A stretch of 64,000 bases of DNA from Halalkalibacter oceani (GCF_023715605.1 NZ_JAMBOL010000001.1:310001-374000), one strand, 5' to 3'; numbered from the stretch's first letter, positions 1 through 7,217 are shown. Program-made: numbers and translations. Notes: generated by a model not told the origin, from the sequence alone.

Positions 1-1
1 G

Positions 2-52
2 GAGCAGGGGCAGGTTCTTGCAGGGAGCTTCCACTTCATGTCGAATGGGTAA
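2..52 (+). CDS. C-terminal fragment of an ORF entering from the left edge, possibly folylpolyglutamate synthase
   Basis: Sixteen codons and a stop (50-52) of a reading frame open to the window edge. The tail VLAGSFHFMSNG resembles the GS-aromatic-F-I/M-S ending of Bacillus FolC (folylpolyglutamate/dihydrofolate synthase), the enzyme that adds glutamates to folates. That comparison rests on about a dozen residues. A second frame is also open to the edge and stops at 55-57, so even the frame is uncertain. The next gene starts 18 bp downstream. Confidence 0.35.
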   Translation, partial: EQGQVLAGSFHFMSNG

Positions 53-70
53 GGTAAGGGAGTGATGCTG

Positions 71-259
71 ATGAATGATGTCAAGTATGTCGCGAAGCGT
101 TCAAAGCGCCCTGATGGCTGGTATGCCGAAGTGATTAGAGAAGTAAATGGTGTTGCGGAAAAAGTGTTTGAAAAAAAATGTCTAAATGAAGATGTAGCAG
201 CGGGAATTGCCGGATATGAAGTGAAAAGGCGGCTGCAAAACAGGCGTCTCGTCCATTAA
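71..259 (+). CDS. Small hypothetical protein, 62 aa
   Basis: An unrecognised, charged 62-residue protein with no signal peptide or membrane segment. It has a run of basic residues near the N-terminus ([10 protein letters not shown]) and a basic C-terminus (KRRLQNRRL). GTG 62 and ATG 65 are in frame further upstream, but the purine-rich stretch AAGGTAAGGGAG at 51-62 fits ATG 71 best. A compact rho-independent terminator begins in the stop codon, which supports a real, monocistronic or operon-ending gene. No function can be assigned. Confidence 0.6.
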   Translation: MNDVKYVAKRSKRPDGWYAEVIREVNGVAEKVFEKKCLNEDVAAGIAGYEVKRRLQNRRLVH

Positions 260-286
260 AAAAGCCCTTCTCGGGGCTTTTTTATT
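258..286 (+). terminator. Rho-independent terminator
   Basis: An A-run, a short GC stem (AAGCCC / GGGGCTT, tetraloop region TTCT) and a run of six T residues form a typical intrinsic terminator. It starts in the stop codon of the 62-aa gene. Confidence 0.85.
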
Positions 287-356
287 TGCTGGCAGGGAGC
301 GGCTGCCCTTAAATCGAATAGGTAAGAAGAAACAGATAGAGAGGAGCTATTCCTTG

Positions 357-965
357 ATGTATATTCCTTCGCACTTTACGATTTCCGATGAAGCGGTGAT
401 CGTAAAAATGATAAGAGAGCATAGTTTTGCGACGCTTTTTTCCCAGCATAACGGAATGCCTTTTGCCACTCATTTGCCCCTGCTTCTCGATCAAGAGAAC
501 AGCCGTTTATATGGGCATTTCGCCCGCCCGAATCCCCAATGGAGAGATATTGAAGGACAGACGGTTCTGGCGGTTTTTCATGGACCTCATTGCTATATTT
601 CCCCCTCCTGGTATGAAACGAATAAAGCTGTTCCGACATGGAATTATGTCACCGTTCATGTGTATGGAGAAGTAGAGCTTGTTGAAGAGGAAGATGAGCT
701 GGCTGATTCATTACAAAGAATGGTTTCAACATTTGAAGCTCCTGACAGTTCTTATCGCTTACAGGATGTCGATCCCTCGTTTCTCGCGAATATGAACAAA
801 GGCGTTCAAGGATTTACCATAAAAATAAACAAGCTGGAAGGGAAGGCGAAGCTAAGTCAAAACCATCCGATTGACCGGCAAAAACGAGTCATAACCGAAT
901 TGAAAAAAAGTTCACGGGAAGATGAGCAGCGCATCGCCCTGCTCATGCAAAAAAATTTGCCCTGA
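357..965 (+). CDS. paiB: PaiB-family FMN-binding protein
   Basis: A 202-residue member of the PaiB / FMN-binding negative transcriptional regulator family, which has a split-barrel flavin-binding fold. In B. subtilis PaiB is linked to repression of protease synthesis and of sporulation. The diagnostic central block is present: [12 protein letters not shown] followed by [13 protein letters not shown] (about residues 78-108). The C-terminal KLSQNHP motif, also typical of the family, is present too. TTG 354 is in frame, but ATG 357 sits 9 nt after GAGGAGC (341-347) and is preferred. The usual partner paiA (spermidine acetyltransferase) is not adjacent here. Direct DNA binding by this protein is not evident from sequence. 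Confidence 0.85.
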   Translation: MYIPSHFTISDEAVIVKMIREHSFATLFSQHNGMPFATHLPLLLDQENSRLYGHFARPNPQWRDIEGQTVLAVFHGPHCYISPSWYETNKAVPTWNYVTVHVYGEVELVEEEDELADSLQRMVSTFEAPDSSYRLQDVDPSFLANMNKGVQGFTIKINKLEGKAKLSQNHPIDRQKRVITELKKSSREDEQRIALLMQKNLP

Positions 966-997
966 TGCTTCCATTTTGCTTGGAAACCGATGTAGAC

Positions 998-1044
998 AGG
1001 CTGCTGAAAAAGTGAAACGATCCCTTTTTCAGCAGCCTCTTTTT
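998..1044. terminator. Bidirectional terminator between paiB and the small minus-strand gene
   Basis: A 15-bp perfect stem (998-1012 with 1024-1038) is followed by T-rich sequence on the plus strand and A-rich sequence on the other side. The core GCTGCTGAAAAAG and its complement recur in hairpins at 13110-13146 and 40278-40318, so it belongs to a small dispersed hairpin family. Confidence 0.85.
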
Positions 1045-1150
1045 ACTTTGATTTGTATTGTTTGCGGCCCCAAATGATCAGGGCAATGCAAATAAACACG
1101 AGAACCCCGACGGTGAGAATGAGGAGTACATACGGTGGAGAAGTCAGCAT
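1043..1150 (-). CDS. Small single-pass membrane protein, 35 aa
   Basis: A minus-strand ORF of 35 codons. After MLTSPP come about 22 uninterrupted hydrophobic residues (YVLLILTVGVLVFICIALII), then a positively charged tail WGRKQYKSK. That is a one-helix membrane protein with a basic, probably cytoplasmic, C-terminus. AAAGGATG lies 8 nt before the ATG, and the stop codon meets the bidirectional terminator at 998-1044. I do not recognise the family; many small respiratory-complex or stress-peptide subunits look like this, but nothing here identifies a partner. The overlapping 71-aa plus-strand ORF (1053-1268) is low-complexity and lacks an RBS. Confidence 0.6.
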   Translation of the reverse strand: MLTSPPYVLLILTVGVLVFICIALIIWGRKQYKSK

Positions 1151-1273
1151 CAGTATCATCCTTTATAGTCATTTTGTTATGCCTAGTATGAAACGATTTT
1201 CGCAATTTATGCTCGTTTTTCTACAAAAAATTCGGGAGAAAATCTGCGTATTTTCTGTTATTTTGTAAAAATA

Positions 1274-1282
1274 TGATATAAT
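1274..1282 (+). promoter_or_regulatory. Extended -10 promoter for the chemoreceptor gene
   Basis: TGATATAAT is a perfect extended -10 element (TGN-TATAAT). No good -35 lies 16-18 bp upstream (TCTGTT at best), which is common with extended -10 promoters. The transcript would have a leader of about 75 nt. No SigD motif was found, although chemotaxis genes often use SigD. Confidence 0.45.
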
Positions 1283-1362
1283 TTTGAATACAAAGTCGTG
1301 AACCTAAACGAGTGTATGATAGAATCTATTTAGGAGAATCATATTTTTTAGGAGGAAAAACG

Positions 1363-2322
1363 ATGTTTAAAGGCGCAAGGGAAGCAAAGGCATTAAGAAA
1401 TGAAGTCGAGCAGCTGAAAAAGCAGCTTGCGGAAGCAGAAAGAATCAACAAGGAAAAAGAAGAGCATTTTCATCAATCGGCGAAAGAACTGCACGACAAC
1501 CTTTTACATATTATTGAACAGCATGAACTCGTTAACGGTCAGCACGATGTATTAGGCAATTTGGTGGAAGAGATCAAAAGAAAATTCGAACGCGTGAATG
1601 AGCTAAGTGAACAAACGAATTCAAACTCGCTCTCACTTCATGAAAAAGGCGGTATTTTGATTACTTCGACGAATGAAGTGGTAGCCGAAGCGACAGAGGG
1701 AAAGAAACGCGTGAGCGAAGTGGAGAAAGTTGTCCAAACGTTGAGTGAGCAGCTCGCAGCGACATCTTCACAGATGAATCAATTAAGCTTGCAATCTCAG
1801 GAAATTGAAAACATCGTGCAAATCATTAAAGAAATTGCCGATCAGACAAATTTGCTGGCGTTGAATGCTTCGATTGAAGCGGCAAGAGCAGGAGAGCACG
1901 GAAAGGGCTTCGCGATTGTAGCGGAGGAAGTAAGAAAGCTGGCAGAAAATACGGGGAAGAGCACGGATACGATTAATTCCCTGACGAAGACGATTCAGCA
2001 CGAAATTAAAGACTCGCTCCACTCCATCACGGAAAGCACGGAACTGGTGCATGAAGGGATCGGTATGAGCACGAAAACGACCGAAAAAATCGATGCGGTC
2101 CTCTCTCATATTAAAGCCGTCCAAGCCGAGGTTCACGAAGTGTTGGAAACGATCTCCGGACAAAAAGAATATACCGGGGAGGTTATGGAAGAAATTACAG
2201 GGACGGCCCGTTTATTTGAGGATGCCAACGAGTTAATTGTTCAGCATATTGATGACGCGAAACGGGTAGACGAGAAATTAGAAAAAGGCATTGAACAGTT
2301 CCGCGAAATTGAAGAAGCATAA
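1363..2322 (+). CDS. Soluble methyl-accepting chemotaxis protein
   Basis: A 319-residue chemoreceptor without signal peptide, membrane helix or N-terminal sensor domain of known type. An N-terminal coiled coil (about residues 1-50, heptads rich in K, E, L) leads into the methyl-accepting signalling domain. Its hairpin tip, [22 protein letters not shown] with [16 protein letters not shown] (about 157-200), is the conserved CheA/CheW contact region. It resembles cytoplasmic receptors such as YfmS of B. subtilis and would modulate CheA. The ORF is open from 1312, but GGAGG at 1351-1355 fixes the start at ATG 1363. What it senses cannot be told. Confidence 0.88.
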   Translation: MFKGAREAKALRNEVEQLKKQLAEAERINKEKEEHFHQSAKELHDNLLHIIEQHELVNGQHDVLGNLVEEIKRKFERVNELSEQTNSNSLSLHEKGGILITSTNEVVAEATEGKKRVSEVEKVVQTLSEQLAATSSQMNQLSLQSQEIENIVQIIKEIADQTNLLALNASIEAARAGEHGKGFAIVAEEVRKLAENTGKSTDTINSLTKTIQHEIKDSLHSITESTELVHEGIGMSTKTTEKIDAVLSHIKAVQAEVHEVLETISGQKEYTGEVMEEITGTARLFEDANELIVQHIDDAKRVDEKLEKGIEQFREIEEA

Positions 2323-2342
2323 CTAGATATGAATGAAAGCCG

Positions 2343-2384
2343 GGGGCTGGACAAAAGGTTGCTTTTTACCTTTTGTCCAGCCCC
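2343..2384 (+). terminator. Terminator-like hairpin, family-1 repeat
   Basis: A 17-bp stem of GGGGCTGGACAAAAGGT and its complement encloses a short T-rich loop. It matches the dispersed GCTGGG-AAAAGGT hairpin family also at 3701, 5499, 13056, 27247, 40096 and 49846. No long T-run follows; the T-run is in the loop. It probably ends the chemoreceptor transcript. Confidence 0.7.
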
Positions 2385-2465
2385 TTACAAGTCAGTTTTT
2401 TTGCATAGTTTTCACAAAGGGGGAAATAGTATCGATGAATTACTAATTAGGAAGGGATGATAAGC

Positions 2466-2858
2466 ATGAAATTGAGATGGGTCACAATGGCTTTTGTGTT
2501 GCTGCTTTGTTTGACTGCTTTTGCAACAGGAGGACTGGCCGCAACGGAGGTTGCCGATTTTGAACTGGAGCTGGAACTAAAAAGCAACGCTAAATATGAT
2601 ATTGAGTATGAGAGCAAAGCAGGCCGGATCGAAGCGAAATACCAAGCACCGGGGGAAGCTGTCCTTACCGGCGAGGAGGCGGCGCCGAAAGCAAAAGCAT
2701 TTATCGATGCGCTCGCTTTAACGCCTGACATCACTGAGCAGCAGGTGATCGATCAGGTGCTTTCGCAGTTGAACGTCAATCAAGCCGAAGTGGCCGAGCT
2801 GGATATTGACGTTGAGTTTGCTGATGGAAAGAAACTCGACATTGAGGTTAAAGGCTGA
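2466..2858 (+). CDS. Secreted YusW-like domain protein
   Basis: A 130-residue protein with a signal peptide (KLRW, hydrophobic stretch, FATGGLAA, likely cleaved after LAA near residue 26). The mature part is acidic and resembles the YusW-like family: a beta-rich repeat of the type FELELELKSNAKYDIEYES, an alternating E/K region, a helix with ITEQQVIDQVLSQLN and a final strand DIDVEFADGKKLDIEV. B. subtilis YusW is a putative exported protein of unknown function. An upstream in-frame ATG (2457) lies inside the RBS, so ATG 2466 (AGGAAGGG 10 nt upstream) is used. It is followed by a terminator. Confidence 0.65.
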   Translation: MKLRWVTMAFVLLLCLTAFATGGLAATEVADFELELELKSNAKYDIEYESKAGRIEAKYQAPGEAVLTGEEAAPKAKAFIDALALTPDITEQQVIDQVLSQLNVNQAEVAELDIDVEFADGKKLDIEVKG

Positions 2859-2892
2859 TTTCCTCGCAGTGTGCCTTCGACAATAAGAGAGC

Positions 2893-2934
2893 AAAGGCTT
2901 CTATGGAACGGATTTATTCTATAGAGGCTTTTTT
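2893..2934 (+). terminator. Rho-independent terminator after the YusW-like gene
   Basis: A 12-bp stem (AAAGGCTTCTAT with ATAGAGGCTTTT, allowing G-T pairs) followed by a T-rich tail. The remaining gap up to 3116 holds only a good -10 hexamer (TATAAT, 3079-3084) before the next gene. Confidence 0.65.
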
Positions 2935-3116
2935 AAAGATCGAATAACAAACGTACGTTCTTGTGTGGGGGAGATGGAAAGAGAGGAAGGTGATTTTCAT
3001 GGTCGAATAAACAGGCTGCCGGCTGAGGAAACGGTGGCGCCGCAGAGGATATTATTTATACTATTTCCAACATTCTGTTATAATGAAAGCGAATCCAAAA
3101 GAAGGAGGACTGTGCA

Positions 3117-3677
3117 ATGTTTGATATTGCTATTATTGGAGCAGGACCTGCCGGAGCAAGCGCTGCTATTTTTGCGGCAAAGGCGGGAAAGAAGACTTTA
3201 TTAGCAGATAGTGATAAAAGCATGACGAAGCGGGCATGGGTGGAAAATCATTACGGAGTCATGGAGACGACGGGTCCTGATCTGCTTGCTGTCGGGAAAA
3301 AACAGGCTGAAAAGTTCGGTGCGGAGATGGTCACGGGTACTGTCGAAGCGATTGAGAAGCAGGAAGAGGGCTTTCTGATCAAAACGGACAGCGGCAGCTA
3401 TGAAAGCAACCAGGTCATTTTCGCAACGGGGGCCTTAGTCGATCTCGCCGAAAAGATCGGAGTCGAAACGACAGAAGGAACAGAACCGCGGATCAAGAAA
3501 ATTATCAAGGCAGGGCCGGACGGGAAAACCAATGTAGATGGAATTTGGGCAGCCGGGACGTGCGCCGGGGTGAGCGTACATACGATTATTACTGCCGGTG
3601 ATGGAGCCAAAACCGCGATTAACGTCATCAGTGAACTAAATGGCGAGCGCTATGTGGATCACGACCTGCTTAAATAA
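3117..3677 (+). CDS. Thioredoxin-reductase-like FAD protein lacking the NADPH domain
   Basis: A 186-residue protein built from the two halves of the FAD domain of thioredoxin reductase. It has the dinucleotide motif GAGPAGASAA at 8-17, FATGA near residue 102, and the C-terminal flavin contact DGIWAAGTCAGVSVHTIITAGDGAKTA split over about residues 142-168. Full TrxB is about 310 residues; the missing segment is the central NADPH-binding domain with the redox CxxC. No internal stop or frameshift is visible, so this is an intact short family member. Its electron donor is unknown. GAAGGAGG lies 8 nt before the ATG. It is monocistronic, closed by the hairpin at 3701. Confidence 0.75.
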   Translation: MFDIAIIGAGPAGASAAIFAAKAGKKTLLADSDKSMTKRAWVENHYGVMETTGPDLLAVGKKQAEKFGAEMVTGTVEAIEKQEEGFLIKTDSGSYESNQVIFATGALVDLAEKIGVETTEGTEPRIKKIIKAGPDGKTNVDGIWAAGTCAGVSVHTIITAGDGAKTAINVISELNGERYVDHDLLK

Positions 3678-3700
3678 GAAAAGTATACTGCCATTAGTAG

Positions 3701-3765
3701 AGGCTGGGCCAAAGGTGGTTTTTGTTTACCTTTTTCCCAGCCTTTAAAGCTAATTTTGTCTCAGG
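3701..3765 (+). repeat. Terminator hairpin plus tail, truncated copy of the composite repeat
   Basis: The hairpin AGGCTGGGCCAAAGG / CCTTTTTCCCAGCCT (3701-3743) belongs to the family-1 terminators. Directly after it, AAAGCTAATTTTGTCTCA matches the far end of the long copy at 49846-50018 (AAAGCTAGTTTTGTCTCA). The central two-stem part, about 110 bp, is absent. It therefore looks like a deletion derivative of the composite repeat. It also serves as terminator of the flavoprotein gene. Confidence 0.7.
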
Positions 3766-3783
3766 GAAATAGAAGACAAGGAC

Positions 3784-4119
3784 TTAGCAAATCGGGTTCT
3801 TGTCTTTTTGAAGCGCTTTAAAATGGGATAAGCGCTTTTCTGCCTGGTCGTAATCGCGGTCCTTTGCTTGCAGAAAGTAAAAATACGTTCTGTCAGATGA
3901 CTGTTTTTTCAACAAATTAAAGAGATGAGGTTTTTTATGGGCTATGACTGTTACAACTTCAGCGGCAGGCCAGAGCCGGCTATAGTCCGGATGATCTACT
4001 AGAATTTTCAGAAAATTTTTATAAGCAAAAAACGAATTTGCTTCATCCGGATATTCTTGTAAGAGCTTGTCAAAATATTTCAGCAATGCGCTGAGTTCCG
4101 ATTCATTATGCTTCATCAT
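3784..4119 (-). CDS. Uncharacterised 111-aa protein controlled by a cyclic-di-GMP riboswitch
   Basis: A soluble, mostly helical-looking protein without signal peptide or membrane segment. It is rich in aromatic and charged residues, for example ALLKYFDKLLQEYPDEANS, WPAAEVVTVIA and RTYFYFLQAKDRDYDQAEK, and ends NPIC with a lone terminal cysteine. I do not recognise the family. AAGGAGC precedes two adjacent ATGs (4119 and 4116, minus strand). A cyclic-di-GMP-I aptamer lies 71 nt upstream in the leader, so expression should follow c-di-GMP and therefore motility or biofilm status. That link is inference from the riboswitch. Confidence 0.75.
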   Translation of the reverse strand: MMKHNESELSALLKYFDKLLQEYPDEANSFFAYKNFLKILVDHPDYSRLWPAAEVVTVIAHKKPHLFNLLKKQSSDRTYFYFLQAKDRDYDQAEKRLSHFKALQKDKNPIC

Positions 4120-4189
4120 TCCAATAGCTCCTTACATCTTAATGCTGCCTCAAAAAATCCTGGTTGCGAAAAAGAAAAAAGGAGTTATT

Positions 4190-4275
4190 GATTAAGGCAG
4201 CTGGCTGACATCGGATTTTACTCCATTAGTCCCTTTAGCTTTGCGTCCTTACTTTTCAGTAAGTTTGCCATTATC
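4190..4275 (-). promoter_or_regulatory. Cyclic-di-GMP-I (GEMM-I) riboswitch aptamer
   Basis: Read on the minus strand the segment contains the aptamer landmarks in order: GGCAAAC, a GAAA-type loop (CTGAAAAG), the tetraloop receptor GGACGCAAAGCTA, GGGACTAA, a variable hairpin, and AGCCAGCTGCC, closed by a P1 stem (GATAATGGCA with TGCCTTAATC). This matches the GEMM-I consensus closely. Two possible switching elements follow. GGAGT inside the aptamer (4220-4224) can pair with ACTCC (4181-4185), directly followed by T6-C-T5, as a terminator. The 3' P1 strand GCTGCCTTAA can instead pair with TTGAGGCAGC (4144-4153). Either would couple ligand binding to the 111-aa gene. Direction of control is not determined. 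Confidence 0.88.
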
Positions 4276-4483
4276 TTATGAAAAGGAAAAGTCTAGTAGT
4301 TCTTTTGATATAATAATAGAATTTATTTTCGAAAAAATCTATAGTTTCGACAAAAAAAAACAATCCCTTCTATCGAATATGAACTATTGATTGTATATAT
4401 TGATAGTATTTGGCACAAAAGTGAGTCTAAATGACCTTTTTTAATCGAGTCGACAGGAAAAAACGGATGAAGAGGGCAATTGA
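4276..4483. other. AT-rich intergenic region, probably riboswitch promoter
   Basis: About 200 bp of AT-rich DNA between the riboswitch and the SDR terminator. It must hold the minus-strand promoter of the riboswitch; TATTAT-like hexamers are present near 4305-4318 (minus strand), but no convincing -35 was seen. No ORF with an RBS. Confidence 0.4.
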
Positions 4484-4523
4484 AAAGAAAAAGGAGACCT
4501 CAGCTGGCGCTTTCGAGATCTCC
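4484..4523 (-). terminator. Terminator of the SDR gene
   Basis: On the minus strand GGAGATCTC pairs with GAGGTCTCC (9 bp, one G-T pair) and is followed by TTTTTCTTTTC. Confidence 0.8.
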
Positions 4524-4540
4524 GCGATAGATCGTAACGA

Positions 4541-5419
4541 TTATCCGTTTATAATTTCCCCGCCGTTGACATGGAGCACTTGTCCGGAGACATAGGAGGA
4601 ATCATCGGACGCTAAGTAGACATAGCTCGGAGCAAGCTCCGCCGGTTGTCCGGGGCGTCCCATCGGACTGTCTGTCCCGAATGTTGTCACCTGCTTTGCC
4701 GGAAAAGAGGCCGGGATCAGCGGCGTCCAAATCGGCCCGGGAGCGACCGCATTAACGCGGATTCCTTTAGAGACGAGGTTTTCGGAGAGAGAGCGGGTCA
4801 GGGCGACGATCGCTCCTTTTGTTGCGGCATAATCCATCAGTACCGGCATGCCGCGGTAGGCGGTAATGGAAGCGGTATTGATGATTGTACTGCCTTCTTT
4901 TAAGTGAGGCATGGCTGCTTTAATGAAATGAAAAATCGAGAAAATATTAGTCTTAAACGTACGCTCCATTTGCGCGGTGCTAATGTCTTCGATTTTTTCC
5001 TGGAAGTGCTGCTCTGCCGCGTTGTTAATCAGGCAGTCAAGCTTGCCGTATTGCTCGATTGTTTGGGTGACAGCCTGTTGGCAAAATTGTTCATCGCCGA
5101 CATCTCCGGCAATGAGCAGGCAGGAGCGGCCATAGCCCTCGACGGCGGCCTTTGTTTGATTTGCATCCTCATGCTCGTCAAGATAAACAATCGCCAGATC
5201 GGCACCTTCTTTCGCACAGGCAATCGCCGCGGCCCGACCGATTCCGCTGTCTCCGCCAGTCAGGAGAATAACTTTATTCAGCAGCTTGCCGCTGCCTTTA
5301 TAGTTTCGGTCGTCATAAACAGGAGCAGGTGTCATCTCATGCTCGAATCCTGGCTGCCGCTCCTGCTCCTGAGCTGGCTGCCCCTCCTTCTGCAAACTGT
5401 GAACCTTACGATAGTCCAT
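4541..5419 (-). CDS. Short-chain dehydrogenase of the general-stress protein 39 type
   Basis: A 292-residue classical-type SDR with the N-terminal extension (about 45 residues, rich in Q, E, P) seen in B. subtilis YdaD/YhdF/YhxC-type proteins. It has the cofactor motif TGGDSGIG at 54-61, NNAA at 132-135 and the catalytic set Ser184, Tyr197, Lys201 (YAATK). The C-terminus SGQVLHVNGGEIING is typical. It is an NAD(P)-dependent oxidoreductase of unknown substrate; homologues are often SigB stress genes. GAGGAG lies 9 nt before the ATG. It is monocistronic with its own terminator. No SigB promoter was identified. Confidence 0.85.
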   Translation of the reverse strand: MDYRKVHSLQKEGQPAQEQERQPGFEHEMTPAPVYDDRNYKGSGKLLNKVILLTGGDSGIGRAAAIACAKEGADLAIVYLDEHEDANQTKAAVEGYGRSCLLIAGDVGDEQFCQQAVTQTIEQYGKLDCLINNAAEQHFQEKIEDISTAQMERTFKTNIFSIFHFIKAAMPHLKEGSTIINTASITAYRGMPVLMDYAATKGAIVALTRSLSENLVSKGIRVNAVAPGPIWTPLIPASFPAKQVTTFGTDSPMGRPGQPAELAPSYVYLASDDSSYVSGQVLHVNGGEIING

Positions 5420-5498
5420 TGTTCATCACTCCTCTTCATCATTACCCTTAGAATGTCTTATAAGAGGATAAATAACCGAAAATAAAAGAGATAAACGT

Positions 5499-5735
5499 AG
5501 GACTGGAACAAAAGATTGTTTTTTATCTTTTGTTCCAGTCCTTACGCAATGAGCGGAGCCGCCACGATCTTTTAAAGTCCGGGGTGAGTGGGTTTCTCAC
5601 CACGGACTTGTGGCGAGTGCAGCCATTGCCAATAGGTCGAAGCTGGTCTTGTGATCAACCTCCAAAAGCCCCGTCAAGCCGTTGCCGGGTTTTAAAGGTT
5701 AGGCCGAGTGGGTTTCTCGACCTGACCGAGCAACG
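5499..5735 (+). repeat. Composite structured repeat, copy A (terminator hairpin plus two tandem structured units)
   Basis: The terminator-like hairpin (5499-5542) is followed by GCAATGAGCGGA and a two-stem unit. Its outer stem is CGCCAC/GTGGCG (5560-5565, 5610-5615). Its inner stem is GTCCGGGGTGAG/CTCACCACGGAC (5577-5588, 5596-5607). Its loop is TGGGTTT. A second unit follows with outer stem CGTTGC/GCAACG (5680-5685, 5730-5735), inner stem GGTTAGGCCGAG/CTCGACCTGACC (5697-5708, 5716-5727) and the same loop. Both units have an 11-nt 5' bulge ending TTTTAAA opposed by 2 nt. It lies beyond the 3' end of cstA, upstream of the SDR gene. Confidence 0.8.
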
Positions 5736-5780
5736 AGCAGAGCGGGTTAAAAGGGCGAACTTCCCTTTTTTGAGCGGCTG

Positions 5781-7217
5781 TTACGCTGCTGTTTGGCTGG
5801 AGTTGTTAGCCGAATGGCGGTGCGCCAAAAGGATTTTCCGGGCATACCAGCAGGCTGTTAGAAGCGTAATCGCGCCGCCGATGAGCAAGGAAAGCTGATA
5901 AGGCAAGGCAAAGCCTTCTGGGGCATAGAAGATGTATGTGGAAACGACGCCGGTCATAAAGAGAGCCGGCACGCCACAGAGCCAATGCCATTTTCCCTCC
6001 CGAAGCAAATACATCGCTCCCGTCCAAAGCATGACCGTTGCGACAAGCTGGTTCGTCGCTCCGACATAGCGCCAGAGGAAGGAGTAGTCAATTGTCGCCA
6101 GGTAGACCGTTGGGATCGCCACAGGAATTAAAGCGAGCAGGATCCCTTTTCTGCCGGTCCCCTTCATCAATTTGCCGAGCAGTTCAGCGAGCATCATTCG
6201 GGACGAACGCAAGGCGGTGTCTCCAGTTGTAATTGGCAGAATAATAACCCCGAGAATGGCCAGGATTCCGCCTAATGTACCAAGAAGGCTCGTTGAAATT
6301 TCATTGACAACCCCGCTTGGTCCACCGGCAGCCAGCGCTTCCTGCAAACCGCCGGTGTTGCCGAAGAACGTCATTCCGGCAGCCGCCCAAATTAAGGCAA
6401 TCACCCCTTCGAGCACCATCGCGCCATAAAAGACTTTCCGCCCGTCTGATTCACGCTTTAAGGTCCGAGCGATAATCGGGCTCTGTGTACTGTGAAAGCC
6501 GGAAATGGCGCCACAGGAAATCGTCACCATGAGCAGAGGCCAGATCGGCAGCTCTTCGGGATGAAGATTTTGCAGCGTCAGATTCGGGATCGAATGATCA
6601 GAAAACAATAATGCAACGCCGATTGCCGCCGCCATGAACAGCAAAATCGCGCCAAGAAACGGATAAATTCTGCCAATGATTCGATTGATCGGCAAAACAG
6701 CCGCAGCGATAAAATATAAAAAAATAACAGCTAATGCGACAGAAAATGACAGTGGCGTAATCTGTGCGATCAGTTGGGCGGGTCCCGCTGTAAAGGCAGC
6801 TGCAACGAGGATCATCAGCACAATCGAGACAATATTAATGATACGGCGCATCCCGTCACCTAAATAACGGCCAACAAGCGAAGGGAATTGAGCGCCATTG
6901 TGCCGAAGGGAAAGCATTCCTGAGAAGTAATCATGCACGGCGCCGGCGAACAGGCAGCCGATGACAATCCAAATAAAAGCGACAGGGCCGTATAAAGCGC
7001 CGGAGACAGCGCCGAAAATCGGGCCCAGACCGGCGATATTTAACAGTTGAATCAGGTTTCCTTTCCACCAGCTCATCGGAGCATAGTCGATAGGATCTTG
7101 ATTTGTATAAGCAGGGGTAGGGGTCTCGTCATTGATGCCAAACACACGCTCAACGACTTTAGAGTACACGAGATACCCTACCACTAATAGAATAATAGAA
7201 GCGAGAAACGTGACCAT
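5781..7217 (-). CDS. cstA: CstA-family carbon starvation / pyruvate-type transporter
   Basis: A 478-residue polytopic membrane protein of the carbon starvation CstA family, whose members import pyruvate or peptides. Signature stretches are present: NIAGLGPIFGAVSGALYGP and HDYFSGMLSLRHNG in the first third (about residues 60-110), GFHSTQSPIIARTL mid-protein and GDTALRSSRMML (about 335). It is nearer the short form than the 598-residue B. subtilis CstA. The ORF can be extended to a TTG at 7232, but GGAGG at 7226-7230 points to ATG 7217. A near-consensus cre site about 105 bp upstream suggests CcpA control. Its 3' end meets composite repeat A. Confidence 0.85.
   Translation of the reverse strand: MVTFLASIILLVVGYLVYSKVVERVFGINDETPTPAYTNQDPIDYAPMSWWKGNLIQLLNIAGLGPIFGAVSGALYGPVAFIWIVIGCLFAGAVHDYFSGMLSLRHNGAQFPSLVGRYLGDGMRRIINIVSIVLMILVAAAFTAGPAQLIAQITPLSFSVALAVIFLYFIAAAVLPINRIIGRIYPFLGAILLFMAAAIGVALLFSDHSIPNLTLQNLHPEELPIWPLLMVTISCGAISGFHSTQSPIIARTLKRESDGRKVFYGAMVLEGVIALIWAAAGMTFFGNTGGLQEALAAGGPSGVVNEISTSLLGTLGGILAILGVIILPITTGDTALRSSRMMLAELLGKLMKGTGRKGILLALIPVAIPTVYLATIDYSFLWRYVGATNQLVATVMLWTGAMYLLREGKWHWLCGVPALFMTGVVSTYIFYAPEGFALPYQLSLLIGGAITLLTACWYARKILLAHRHSANNSSQTAA

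Noticed and set aside
1053-1268. 71-codon plus-strand ORF
   Set aside because: No RBS; the opposite strand holds a better small membrane-protein ORF.
2965-3204. 79-codon plus-strand ORF overlapping the flavoprotein gene
   Set aside because: Its end lies inside the clear FAD-protein gene in another frame. An RBS-ATG pair at about 2985-3000 leads to a stop after three codons.
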